From Mitosporidium daphniae (taxonomy: Eukaryota > Microsporidia): 28,393 bases of DNA. The notes under the pieces were generated by a model, which did not search any database, had not been told where the DNA came from, and saw only the letters and a program-made list of their open reading frames with translations. Below, one piece after another: positions 1 to 9,229 of this stretch (the stretch's first letter is position 1; each line of letters opens with the position of its first letter). A program made the translations under genes and the position numbers. The DNA is taken from assembly GCF_000760515.2 (NCBI RefSeq), contig NW_013546179.1, positions 1 to 28,393 of the forward strand. Reading direction: 5' to 3'.

Positions 1-152
1 TCTATTTTGGAAATGTCAAAGTTTGAAGGCAGCGAAAATACAGGATATTCAAGTGGACCCAAAAGCGGTTTGAAGATCCTGGTAAAAGAATATTTTGCGT
101 GTGGATCTGAGGGCTCAGAAATGGCATTCTTTTCATACTCGCTTTTATATTT
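1..152 (+). repeat. Left arm of a perfect 152-bp inverted repeat at the window edge
   Basis: Bases 1-152 are the exact reverse complement of bases 353-504; position i pairs with 505-i. Pairing breaks at 153/352, leaving a 200-nt spacer. The right arm lies inside the coding region of the membrane protein starting at 182, whereas this arm lies at the extreme edge of the sequence. Perfect identity over a coding stretch, ending at the contig edge, is typical of a fold-back chimera from amplification or assembly. A genuine hairpin end or recent inverted duplication is the alternative. Confidence 0.95.
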
Positions 153-181
153 CGTCGATTTCTTCCGCTTTCCATTCAAAT

Positions 182-1327
182 ATGGCAGTAAATTACACCT
201 TTTTTAGGGATTTTTTGTTGATTCCACTAAAGTTCCACGACTACCTATTTTGGAGAGTCTATCGGTCCGGGATATTTGCCTTTTTACAAAAATTTTCTTC
301 CTGTGCCATTGTCATTGTATTTATCCTGGTGCTGCTGCCGATTCTTTATGCAAAATATAAAAGCGAGTATGAAAAGAATGCCATTTCTGAGCCCTCAGAT
401 CCACACGCAAAATATTCTTTTACCAGGATCTTCAAACCGCTTTTGGGTCCACTTGAATATCCTGTATTTTCGCTGCCTTCAAACTTTGACATTTCCAAAA
501 TAGAAATATACCCATTTCCGCTCGCAAACAGCGTGTTGAAGGTATTGTGCAATTCCTTTTATCCTCTCCTTTTGCTTTGGATATTTACCTTCATCCACGG
601 CATTTTAATTGTACATGTTATGTCCATATTTCCTCTTGACTCCCACACTCAAATGCAATATGCCGCCAGTGTAATATATTCCAAATCAATCACCTTCCCC
701 AACATGATCGCAAGAGTTGTGATAAACTCTGCCCTAGAGCTGTTTATGTTGCAAATCGAGTGTAGTAGCGATCCTTCCATGGCTTCCTATGTTTTGTCCA
801 TCGTTTGGTGTGGCATGTGGTACTTTTTCAAATCCCTTTTATCGGAACTACTGCTGGACTTGAAAGATTCAAATGCACTCTTTTTGTTGGTTTGCGCCAT
901 GATGCTACTTTCTATTACCACCTCAATAGTCAAATCGAGCCGCTATATGCCTGCATTTTTCAAGTACATGACTAGCACTAGCTCATTTGATATCCTCAAT
1001 GGAGTCTTACTGTTTCTTATTGGGCTGCTTTTACTGGCATATTGCGGCGTATTTGAGGCTAATTCCTCTACTAACTTTGAGTATTTCTCGCATAAATACA
1101 TTCTCAGGGCAATCGCTCGGCTTTATTACTTTATCAGCCGAGAATTTAAAATATCGGTTTCCAAATTTATCACAATAGACTTTATGAAAATCATGGCTAG
1201 GATGAATCTGCCTTCAGGCATCACACATCCCATTTTGGCTTTGGAGCATTTTTATGCAGGTGTCAGGCCGGTATTTCTACTTTTTGATATCTGCCCAAGA
1301 TTCCTTTCAGAGTTTTTACAAGAATAA
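182..1327 (+). CDS. Multi-pass membrane protein, possibly membralin-like
   Basis: The frame encodes about 381 residues with roughly six hydrophobic segments: residues 31-57, 126-150, 172-192, 200-222, 232-250 and 270-290. A polar loop lies between the first two and a polar tail follows the last. The frame is open from 95, but the ATG at 182 is preferred because codons before 152 fall in the inverted repeat. The spacing (one N-terminal helix, a loop ending in an 'IEIYPFPLANS'-like stretch, then a cluster of helices) faintly recalls the ER protein membralin; this is an impression, not a firm match. The stop lies only 20 nt from the stop of the convergent kinase gene, so the 3' UTRs probably overlap. 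Promoter sequence is largely missing or replaced by the repeat. Confidence 0.7.
   Translation: MAVNYTFFRDFLLIPLKFHDYLFWRVYRSGIFAFLQKFSSCAIVIVFILVLLPILYAKYKSEYEKNAISEPSDPHAKYSFTRIFKPLLGPLEYPVFSLPSNFDISKIEIYPFPLANSVLKVLCNSFYPLLLLWIFTFIHGILIVHVMSIFPLDSHTQMQYAASVIYSKSITFPNMIARVVINSALELFMLQIECSSDPSMASYVLSIVWCGMWYFFKSLLSELLLDLKDSNALFLLVCAMMLLSITTSIVKSSRYMPAFFKYMTSTSSFDILNGVLLFLIGLLLLAYCGVFEANSSTNFEYFSHKYILRAIARLYYFISREFKISVSKFITIDFMKIMARMNLPSGITHPILALEHFYAGVRPVFLLFDICPRFLSEFLQE
353..504 (-). repeat. Right arm of the 152-bp inverted repeat (inside a CDS)
   Basis: This is the partner of bases 1-152 and encodes about residues 58-108 of the membrane protein, including the loop after its first membrane segment. 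Because it is embedded in an uninterrupted reading frame, this copy is presumably the original and the arm at 1-152 the derived or artefactual one. Confidence 0.95.
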
Positions 1328-1347
1328 CATAGAATACGGCGAGACCA

Positions 1348-3051
1348 TCACAATCTAAAGATATATTTGACAACATGATATTTGAGCAGTCTAAAATAAT
1401 AAAATAAATTTCGTTGCACATAGGAAAAGAAAAAGATAGGCGTGAAACTGGTCTTAAGGTCGTCAAAATTTGGTTTCAAGGCGTGTGCACAAGCAAGGCC
1501 AACTGCGGCAATATATCTCATTAGCGGATCGTGCTTTTCTGGATCAGAAAGCGTAAAGTTTAATGAAACCAGAAGATCGTTTGTTTTAAGAACTAGCAAA
1601 AGATCTCTTTGTATCGATTCAAAGATAAATGTGATGAGGCCTAGCCGTTCTGGAGTAATTAGAGGGGTAATGGATATGTTTTTAACACAAGATGAGGGAG
1701 AAGAGGAAACATTGAAGCCAAACTCAAGGGCCTTCCACGATCTGCGGGACAGGACGGAGGACAGCAGTCGATGAGCCTTTTGCCCATCCCTGGTCAATGG
1801 TTCTAATTGCTCAGAGTATCTTGAGGTAGATGATCTTGCGGGACAGAGCGTATGGAGGCTTTCAATTAGTCCTTGTTCATCCCCCTCAATGAGCGAGAGC
1901 CATAGTTTTGCATATGACTTGCGAATATCATCGGAAAGCTCTTTGTAAAGTCCATGGTCAAGAATGGCCAGTTGGTACTTTTCGCCACAAGAGGCTGGCC
2001 TGACAAGCTTGAAATTTCCAAGATGTGGATCACAATGGACCCATCCATATCTAAAAATCAAATTGGTAAAGCATCTGTTGATGGCATCCATGACCTGTGT
2101 CCTGATTGAAGAATCTTCTATTGAACACCCAAAATCATCAACAAATTCCATGACAAGCAGCTTTTTGGAACAAAACTCCAAGAGGGGCTTTGGAACACAC
2201 AGTGTGATCTGATTGCTTGATCCAAACAGAAAATTATAAAGCGACGATTGTTCTTCCAAATTCAATTCGTCAACAATTTCCCGCGTTCTTAGAGCATTTG
2301 TTGCTTCGTGCAAAAAGTCAATTTCCTTTGGAAGGTTTTCCGAAATCTCCTCAGCTAGCCATTGAAGCGTAAAGCTTGGAAACAGGTTTTTTAACACCCT
2401 AGCGAACATCCCCACTGCCTGAATGTCAAGCGGGGCAAATTTCTCGACAAGCGGATGTTGTACCTTTACCGCCACAACTTGAGATGAATCCTTCAAAACA
2501 GCGCGATGGACTTGAGCAAGCGATGCAACGCCAACGGGGATCTCATCAAACGAGGAAAACACGGCGTCGATGCTGGAAATATTTAGTGCTTGGCAAATGA
2601 CCCGATGCACCTGATCAATTGGGGTCTGAAAGGCCCTGCTTTGGAGGCACTTGAGAACTTGGCAATATTCAGACGGAACAAGGTAATCCAGTGTGGAGAT
2701 ATGCTGCCCAAGTTTGATGAAAACCCCGCCGTTTTTTTGGCACAGCTCCAAAAGTCGCATGGCTGAGCGATGATGGATGGAGGGCAGAGACCAATATTCT
2801 TGATCAAGAGAGAATTTGGCATTGCTCGTATTATGATAATGTGCTAATACTTCGGCAAATTTGTATTCAACAATAATGGCTCCAATTGTTGAAAAGACCC
2901 TGGAGTATCGCGTTGATATATCAAGATAATCTCTAGATTCGTGTATCTTGGTATTCAGGTTTTCTGCATCACTGAAAATATAGAATGATGAAAACACGGA
3001 AAGCAGCATAATTGGACGTTTGTTTTTGAGTCTGAATATCCCCCAACGCAT
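1348..3051 (-). CDS. MCP2: ABC1/UbiB-family atypical kinase, ADCK1/Mcp2 type
   Basis: A single-exon gene of 567 residues. The ABC1 hallmarks appear in order: KLGQ at 113-116, the loop GVASLAQVH at 174-182 in place of a glycine-rich loop, the lysine of AVKVQHP near 196, the ExD-type motif EIDFLHEATN from 243, the catalytic HCDPHLGN at 339-346, and LDHGLY at 364-369 in place of DFG. The GVASLAQVH and DHG forms fit ADCK1/Mcp2 better than COQ8. Family members sit at the mitochondrial inner membrane and act in lipid or quinone homeostasis. The N-terminus is basic, then hydrophobic (residues 7-25), compatible with a mitochondrial presequence or anchor. It is divergent from the Prp5 gene across a 171-bp intergenic region. 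Family assignment is firm; substrate is unknown. Confidence 0.93.
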   Translation of the reverse strand: MRWGIFRLKNKRPIMLLSVFSSFYIFSDAENLNTKIHESRDYLDISTRYSRVFSTIGAIIVEYKFAEVLAHYHNTSNAKFSLDQEYWSLPSIHHRSAMRLLELCQKNGGVFIKLGQHISTLDYLVPSEYCQVLKCLQSRAFQTPIDQVHRVICQALNISSIDAVFSSFDEIPVGVASLAQVHRAVLKDSSQVVAVKVQHPLVEKFAPLDIQAVGMFARVLKNLFPSFTLQWLAEEISENLPKEIDFLHEATNALRTREIVDELNLEEQSSLYNFLFGSSNQITLCVPKPLLEFCSKKLLVMEFVDDFGCSIEDSSIRTQVMDAINRCFTNLIFRYGWVHCDPHLGNFKLVRPASCGEKYQLAILDHGLYKELSDDIRKSYAKLWLSLIEGDEQGLIESLHTLCPARSSTSRYSEQLEPLTRDGQKAHRLLSSVLSRRSWKALEFGFNVSSSPSSCVKNISITPLITPERLGLITFIFESIQRDLLLVLKTNDLLVSLNFTLSDPEKHDPLMRYIAAVGLACAHALKPNFDDLKTSFTPIFFFSYVQRNLFYYFRLLKYHVVKYIFRL

Positions 3052-3147
3052 TTAGTGCATACAACGAAAATATTCAATCTAAAGGAACAAAATTTGAAGC
3101 GAAATATTTACTCAAATTGGGGCTCGAGGTTTGGCATAGGCTCCCAA

Positions 3148-3173
3148 AACCCTAACCCTTAAATTTTAGGGTT
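3148..3173. promoter_or_regulatory. Telobox-like palindrome in a divergent promoter
   Basis: The 171-bp region between the kinase and Prp5 start codons holds two overlapping AACCCT units (3148-3155 and 3154-3159) facing TTAGGGTT at 3166-3173. The near-perfect palindrome runs 3154-3173 with one mismatched pair. CCCTAA/TTAGGG units in fungal promoters are known binding sites for Myb/telobox proteins (Tbf1 class) and resemble the fission-yeast HomolE box. A promoter role here is inferred from sequence and position only. Confidence 0.45.
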
Positions 3174-3222
3174 GGGGGCCCATGGTATGTCAAATCGGAT
3201 CAGTTAATTTAAAGAATTTAAA

Positions 3223-5781
3223 ATGCCCCAAGAAATCGATCCGCTCGATGCATTTATGAGCTCATTACAGCCACAAATCGATAAAGACCTTGCACATTCG
3301 CTTTCTGGATTTTCATCCCAAAATATAAAGCCTACCATCCAGCCTGTTATTGACGACTCTAGTAGCGACGATGAATCTGCCTTTGAGGTTGAACAGGCCA
3401 AGGCAATCAAGGCCATTGGGACGGATCCCCTGCTCTCTGCAACTCCAGAGCAAATCATGGCGTAAGTCCGCCGTTTTTATTGCCTTTTTTGCTAGAATGG
3501 CTCAGAAGAAGGCCAAAAAGAAAGATGTTCTGTCCATTGACCATTCGGCTATTGAGTATGGGTCTGTAAGAAAAAATTTTTATACCGAAACCACGGAGCT
3601 CCAAAATCTTAGTGAAGAAAAGGTGCGAGCCATTCGCCAGTCGCTTAACAACATGAGGGTTAAGGTATCTTTTACGCCGTCGATTTTTCTAGGGCCAGAA
3701 TATTCCAAAGCCGTTCCTAAAGTGGACACAATGCGGGTTGCCTCAAAAAATGTTGGGTTTTCAGATTTTTATGTCGTAGGTTGGACATCTTACGAGGATT
3801 TCTAAACTTTGACAAACCGACTCCAATTCAATCTCAAGCAATCCCGGCTTTGATGTCTGGGCGAGACGTGATTGGAATAGCCAGAACCGGTAGCGGAAAA
3901 ACAATTGCATACCTTCTTCCTTTATTTAGACATGTCCGCGACCAGCGACCAGTGTCTTCCTCGGAGGGCCCAATTGCCCTTGTTTTGACGCCCACCCGTG
4001 AATTGGCCGTCCAAGTAGGTGGGGAAACCAAAAAGCTGGCACATGCTTTTGGTGTCAAGGTTGTTTGTGCGTATGGCGGTTCATCGATTAAGGACCAAAT
4101 TGGAGAGCTGAAAAGGGGTGCTGAAATTCTGATCAGCACTCCAGGGCGGCTCATTGATCTTCTTACGGCAAATGCTGGCCGTGTATTAAACCTACGAAGG
4201 GTCACTTTTGTGATTATTGATGAGGCCGATAGGATGTTTGATATGGGGTTTGAGCCACAGATTACAAAAATCATGGAGCTTATTCGTCCTGACAAGCAGG
4301 TTGGGATGTTCTCGGCTACGTTTCCTCGAGCAGTAAGCATCCCCTTTAATATGGCCCCTTAGATGGAACAATTGGCCAAAAAAATATCCACTCGTCCCAT
4401 CGAAATAATGGTTGGCGGTCGAAGCACTGTAAATACAGACATCATACAAGATGTCCGAATCGTTCCGGAAGAGAAAAAGTTTTTCCTGCTGCTAGAGATT
4501 CTGGGAAAGTGGGCCGAAGAAAATACCAACAGCGACTATTCCACCAGATGCCTTATTTTTGTTGACCGGCAAGATGACGCTGACCTCTTGTTTAAAGATT
4601 TGCTAAGAAAAGGCCACATTTGTATAGCCATCCATGGCGGGAAAGACCAGTCTGATAGGGATTCTGCTTTTGTTGATTTCAAGAATGGCACAATTCCAAT
4701 TCTGATCGCTACAAGCGTTGCCTCCAGAGGTCTGGATGTTCGCGAGTTAAATCTTGTCATCAACTATGATTGTCCCAACCACATGGAAGATTATGTTCAT
4801 CGAGTTGGACGAACCGGGCGCGCAGGAAACAAAGGAACAGCGATCACCTTTATATCCCCGGACCAAGAAAGATTTGCCGTAGATATTTCTCGTGCCCTAA
4901 GCATGTCAAATGCGCCTGTTCCGCCAGCTTTGGCGCAAATGGCAAGCAGTAAGCATTGGGGTGCCCTTTTCTTTTTTAGGGTTCATGGAAAAGGTTAAAA
5001 AAAAGGAGGCGCAATATTCTGCATATGGATATGGGGGCAAGGGGCTTGAACGGATTGAAGTGGAGCGAGATAAGGCCCTCAAGGTGCAAAAATCGGTACG
5101 TTTATTTTCCATAACGATGGTCGCTAGTCATTTGGAGAAGATCTTTCGGACGATGAAGACCACCTATCTTTGTCGAAGAAGGATGCCTCTTCCTCGCCAG
5201 AGATCGATGATGGCCAGGAGCCTAAAAAGAGGCCAAAACTGGCCACCATTGGTGCTGCCGATGGATCGGCAATTTCGGGCCCATCGAAAATGTCATTGGA
5301 GGATTCCAAGCAGCTTGTGGAAGACATTGCCAGCAAGATCAATTCTCGAGTCAAGGCCTCGGAATCATCGCAGGCTTCTCTTAATCAGCTGAAGTTGGGG
5401 CAGGAAAGATTCACCCAACTTACCTCGGCCTCGTCTGGGGATGTTGTACAAGTGTTTGAGGGCGACAAAGTGCGACACTTCAAATGCGAGATCGATATCA
5501 ATGACTATCCACAATATGCGAGATGGAAAGTTACCTCTAAAGACGTGATGCTTGCAATTCAAGAGACCTGCTATTGCTCCATGGTTGTCAGAGGAACGCA
5601 TATTCCACAGAACAAGACAAACCCGTCTGGCGAGAGGCGCCTTCATATTGTCATTGAGGGCGATAATGAACTCTCCATATTGCGGGCAAGAAAAGATCTG
5701 CTGGAAATCATCATTGAAGCTACATCGGAGGCTCTGCTGAAGGGCGCAGGATCGGAGCCCGGCAAATATTCCATCTTATAA
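3223..5781 (+). CDS. PRP5: Prp5/DDX46 DEAD-box RNA helicase (seven exons)
   Basis: Spliceosomal ATPase that remodels U2 snRNP during branch-site selection. I infer exons 3223-3461, 3496-3664, 3693-3751, 3780-4332, 4363-4948, 4980-5095 and 5128-5781, giving 791 residues; the introns are 34, 28, 28, 30, 31 and 32 nt, each GT...TAG. The joins restore continuous homology, for example [11 protein letters not shown] before the helicase core and SATFPRA-MEQLAKK between its lobes. Visible motifs: N-terminal DPLDAFM, Q motif ending PTPIQ at about 173, ARTGSGKT 190-197, PTREL 227-231, DEAD 303-306, SAT 334-336, HRVGRTGR 486-493. A C-terminal KH-like domain (about 692-785, with [16 protein letters not shown]) separates DDX46/Prp5 from DDX42. 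The N-terminus lacks the long RS region of the human protein. Confidence 0.93.
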
Positions 5782-5804
5782 ATAATTATTCTTAATGCAT
5801 AGAG

Positions 5805-5839
5805 GGGTGCCATATGATGCACTTAATTGCCGGGCACCC
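5805..5839. terminator. GC-rich hairpin between convergent genes
   Basis: GGGTGCC at 5805-5811 pairs with GGCACCC at 5833-5839 around a 21-nt loop, in the 89-bp gap between the Prp5 stop (5781) and the stop of the convergent glycosyltransferase gene (5871). It could aid 3'-end formation of either transcript. The stem is certain; the function is inferred from position. Confidence 0.35.
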
Positions 5840-5870
5840 GGTCACATTAGGGATACTTTATTCAAGAATT

Positions 5871-8600
5871 CTAGAAAAAAAAAGTGCGTGAGCTACTGTT
5901 TTGAGTTCCGCCACGGGAGTCTACGATGGATCTGGTAAACGAGGAGAATCGGTTGCCAATAAAAACATGTGATAGCGAGCAAATTTGTTGATCCACCAAA
6001 GCCCAAATGTTGGTGTCAAGAAGCCCCAGCAGGGTGACCACAGAAAGCGGGCGTACTGGGGGAATCGTCATGTGTGAAAATAAAATGGACTTTAGCAGAT
6101 AGGTAATTTGGACGTTAAAGGTAGCATTAAGCGCGGCCCTATCAACCAACTTGGATTGGAGAAGAGAGAGCGACACCATGGAATACTTGCGATCCCTGTT
6201 GACGAAGTTCATAAAGTTGGGGCCAAAGACAGCATTGGTGGAAATGTAGAGAGGTATCTTTCGCCCTGAATGGTCCCCAAAAGAGGTAGAAACCGAAGCC
6301 AGCCTCCGGCGAATTATGTTTGGAGTTTGCCAACAGCTGTTCCAAAACGGACTACGCGCACGGATTCGATGGTCAAATTTTGAACTGGCCGTGTAGTAGT
6401 TGAAATCTTTAGTACACTTTCCGAAATAGTCTCCCCGACGCAAATGAATGGCAATAAATTGGCGATGCAAAGAAGCTTCGGCAATCAGAAGGGCGGTCAG
6501 TCTTTTGATTTCGGGACGCGGAATCAGATAGGATCGAATGCTGGCGTACTTGTGCGACATAAAAAAGTCTTTATATTGGAGCTGTGGATAGGTCACTTCA
6601 GTTCCAAAGTTGTAGAACTGGAACATATTGCCGAGCAGCAAAAACTGCGATGCATTATACAGTGTGGAATAGCTGTCCAAAAAACCGGATTTTGACGAGT
6701 TGTGGCCTGGACTCTCGTCTACATATGCAAGTGAGGGGAGGAAAAGAACATCGTGATAATATTCAAGAGTTTGGTTGGGCGAAATATTAATGCTATTGAA
6801 GGCAGAACAAGCGTGAATCGTTCCTAAAAGGGACCTGATTGTGTTTCTATAAGACGACCAGACGATTTTAAGCGGCCTGGTGCTTTGCTGCTTCTTGATG
6901 TATGCGGAAAAGGCCAATGTTTCAAGAATGTTGGAAAAGTTGTATTCATCGATGACAGAACAAATGGGGTTTTCATTGAAACGATCCGAGTCAAAGTAAA
7001 TGCCGAATGGGTTCCACCGAAACTTGGAAACCTCAAATAGAGCCAGGTTGGCGGATCGCTCCTTTTTGTAGCCGATTTTGGGCAAAGGCAGGATTCTGTT
7101 CAGCTTCTGTGCAATGGCACATGCAGACATCAGCCCCTGGACCTGGTTATTTAGCTGCTCCCACGGGGCAAAGAGCAAAAATTTAAGCTTATCCTTTTGG
7201 AAATCAAGAGCCACCTGCAATAGCGATAATATGGACGGTATGTGGACAACAACATCTCGCCTACGGTACATTTCCTTTGAGGAGACGCTTTCCCAATTGA
7301 TGACGTCAAAAATCCCGTTGCGGGTGGTGTACTTTTCCTGCCAAGAGAGGTACAAAGGAAATGGAGAAAGCCCCGGGCTTTGGCGCCCAGCTTGATGGTC
7401 TGGGACGCCCCCGATGATTTTGATAAGATTTTGGTAGATTGCCTTTTTGATGCCGGTGGGAAAGATCTCAATGACCGTTGCATTTGGCCGCATCCATAGC
7501 GAATGGATCATGCTAGCTCCATGAACAGCAATCAGGATGTCGGAATGGTAAGCCGTTGCTATCTGCTCCTCAATAGACAGGGTTTCCAGAGAAATCACAT
7601 TTATCTTACAAGGAAGGGCACGGAGGGCAGATATAAGTGCATCCAAATTGAGCATAGCTCTCGAGGCATTTTCGGGCCTTTTAATAAGCGTGATAACTGG
7701 AATAGAAGAGAGACGTCCGCTCCGATCTTTGTCGTCCATCAGGCTATTAAATATCAGCTCACGGGTCAGTTTGATTGCAGTGTTCCTTCTACCTATACGG
7801 CTTTCGGGATCGTTTTGCGCATTTTGGATGTTTGTAATTTTGAGCTCTGGAACTTTGAAATGATCGGAGGAGCCCAGAAGGAGGGTTCGGAAAACTCTTG
7901 AAGCCGGCAATTGGGAAGGAAACATCGGTTCGATCGAAAAGTCGGTCACCGATCTTAATATCTTCTCAAACGGAAGCTTGTCATCAAGCCGGTTTTTCCG
8001 AACGGTGTCTGCGCCTTGTAAAAGGTATTCGCTGTGGGCATAAAAGTACTTGAAGTGCGTGGGATTCGAAAAATTTGTCAGTTGAAGCTCCAAGGCAGAA
8101 AATACCGATGAAGCGGCCGAATAAAACACGCGCATAATATTTCTCCACAGGGGCATGCCAAGCAGAGAGGGTTCCTCGATCGCCACCATTTGACCCCCCA
8201 GCGCTTTGCTAAGCGAGTGGGGACTGTAGTGGATAAAAATGGGGATGAATATGCGTTCAATATCTTTATCGGTCTTCACAAACCTAGCAAGCTGAAGATG
8301 ATATGAAGTGGCATTAAAAACACCTGATGAGAAAGAAAGTGCATCAAACCATGCAATTGGAGACAAAAACCCAATGCCAAGTTTGATGGGCCTTGGCACC
8401 GTATCCAACGGGGATTGCAACAGCAAATGTAGGGATCCATTAGAAGCAGCAGATTGGTACAGATTGGTCAGTTTGCACGCACCAAACCACTCTAAGCAGC
8501 TGACTTTGGAAACAGCAATGCCATCCAATGGGTCAGAAAGAGCCTGGGCATCGCCAAGGACGAAACACAACAGCAAAACTGCGAAGCCATGGACTTTCAT
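5871..8600 (-). CDS. Secretory fusion of a GT61 (EOGT-like) glycosyltransferase and a protein O-fucosyltransferase domain
   Basis: A single exon of 909 residues. Residues 1-20 form a good signal peptide, so the enzyme should act in the ER/Golgi lumen; several N-glycosylation sequons are present. The N-terminal half (about 60-440) is a GT61/DUF563 domain of the EOGT/plant xylosyltransferase class: a VITLIKR strand near 302, then HGASMIHSLWM at 360-370 and VIEIFP at 376-381, the family's nucleotide-sugar motif. The C-terminal half (about 470-900) is a GDP-fucose protein O-fucosyltransferase domain: FAPWEQLNNQ 477-486, IHLRRGDY 718-725, and VDQQIC...FIGNRFSSFT...R at 869-896, resembling the POFUT1 C-terminal signature. 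No KDEL-type retention signal is visible; the protein ends in RTFFF. Both active-site signatures look intact. Donors and acceptors (UDP-sugar; GDP-fucose) are inferred from family. Confidence 0.9.
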   Translation of the reverse strand: MKVHGFAVLLLCFVLGDAQALSDPLDGIAVSKVSCLEWFGACKLTNLYQSAASNGSLHLLLQSPLDTVPRPIKLGIGFLSPIAWFDALSFSSGVFNATSYHLQLARFVKTDKDIERIFIPIFIHYSPHSLSKALGGQMVAIEEPSLLGMPLWRNIMRVFYSAASSVFSALELQLTNFSNPTHFKYFYAHSEYLLQGADTVRKNRLDDKLPFEKILRSVTDFSIEPMFPSQLPASRVFRTLLLGSSDHFKVPELKITNIQNAQNDPESRIGRRNTAIKLTRELIFNSLMDDKDRSGRLSSIPVITLIKRPENASRAMLNLDALISALRALPCKINVISLETLSIEEQIATAYHSDILIAVHGASMIHSLWMRPNATVIEIFPTGIKKAIYQNLIKIIGGVPDHQAGRQSPGLSPFPLYLSWQEKYTTRNGIFDVINWESVSSKEMYRRRDVVVHIPSILSLLQVALDFQKDKLKFLLFAPWEQLNNQVQGLMSACAIAQKLNRILPLPKIGYKKERSANLALFEVSKFRWNPFGIYFDSDRFNENPICSVIDEYNFSNILETLAFSAYIKKQQSTRPLKIVWSSYRNTIRSLLGTIHACSAFNSINISPNQTLEYYHDVLFLPSLAYVDESPGHNSSKSGFLDSYSTLYNASQFLLLGNMFQFYNFGTEVTYPQLQYKDFFMSHKYASIRSYLIPRPEIKRLTALLIAEASLHRQFIAIHLRRGDYFGKCTKDFNYYTASSKFDHRIRARSPFWNSCWQTPNIIRRRLASVSTSFGDHSGRKIPLYISTNAVFGPNFMNFVNRDRKYSMVSLSLLQSKLVDRAALNATFNVQITYLLKSILFSHMTIPPVRPLSVVTLLGLLDTNIWALVDQQICSLSHVFIGNRFSSFTRSIVDSRGGTQNSSSRTFFF

Positions 8601-8679
8601 AAAAAGTTAGCCCATCAATAAAAGCATAAACAACTTCCCCTTAAGGCATGCGGCCAACAAGGGGGCAGCGCATTCACGC

Positions 8680-9192
8680 TTGAAAATGAAAACATTCGGG
8701 CTTTTAAATTTTAAAATCTTGACAAACATAAGTGCTGCGCACATCAAAACCGAGCTGGTCTTACTGGACCGAATCATGTGGAAAATCAGGAACCAGCACC
8801 GCAGGAGCCACCTGTTCAAGAAGCTTTCCATGTTTCGCAAAAAGGTCGTGCATGTTCAAAGTCTTTCGCCTGCCCTTGAAAAAATCCTGGCCTCTTTACT
8901 GGCAACCATTGAAGATAACTTGAGCCGATACCAGCTCGTTCCGTTGAGCGTGGTGGTTTTGGGCGTAATATCTAGGATATTTAGCCTTCTAAAGCAGCTG
9001 GAAAACGCGTCCACACTTGAGGAGGATATTGGCAGCCCCGTTTGCACCGAAGAGCGCCTTGCTTTATCGGCACAGCCGATTTCGTCCCTCGGGGGAGGCA
9101 AACGCAAATCTCGGCCCCACAAAAAGCCAAAAAACGGCAGTACTGACGAAATCGATCAAATTTTCGGCACGCTTGATAGTAAAGTTCAATGA
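8680..9192 (+). CDS. RMP1: RNase MRP protein subunit Rmp1
   Basis: A 170-residue basic protein. The diagnostic segment is LVLLDRIMWKIRNQHRRSHLFKKL at about 26-49, with RNQHR at 37-41 as in the Rmp1 family, followed by helical sequence (60-110) and a Lys/Arg-rich tail ending in DEIDQIFG at 156-163. That ending matches the family's C-terminal acidic-IDxIFG signature. Rmp1 is the subunit specific to RNase MRP, which processes pre-rRNA and some mRNAs in the nucleolus. The gene is divergent from the glycosyltransferase fusion with 79 bp between start codons, and convergent with the KH gene (37 bp). An ATG at 8686 is equally possible as the start. No intron is needed. Confidence 0.75.
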   Translation: MKMKTFGLLNFKILTNISAAHIKTELVLLDRIMWKIRNQHRRSHLFKKLSMFRKKVVHVQSLSPALEKILASLLATIEDNLSRYQLVPLSVVVLGVISRIFSLLKQLENASTLEEDIGSPVCTEERLALSAQPISSLGGGKRKSRPHKKPKNGSTDEIDQIFGTLDSKVQ

Positions 9193-9229
9193 TTTAATAA
9201 TTAAACAAATACAATAAGACTATTCCCTC

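Noticed and set aside
95-181. Longer N-terminus for the first membrane protein, starting at 95
   Set aside because: Most of these codons lie in the inverted-repeat arm (1-152), likely an artefact, and encode a Ser/His-rich stretch unlike the rest; the ATG at 182 starts a sensible protein.
3834-4340. 168-residue minus-strand frame opposite Prp5
   Set aside because: It is antisense to the conserved helicase core, has no motif, and exists because of codon bias in the sense gene.
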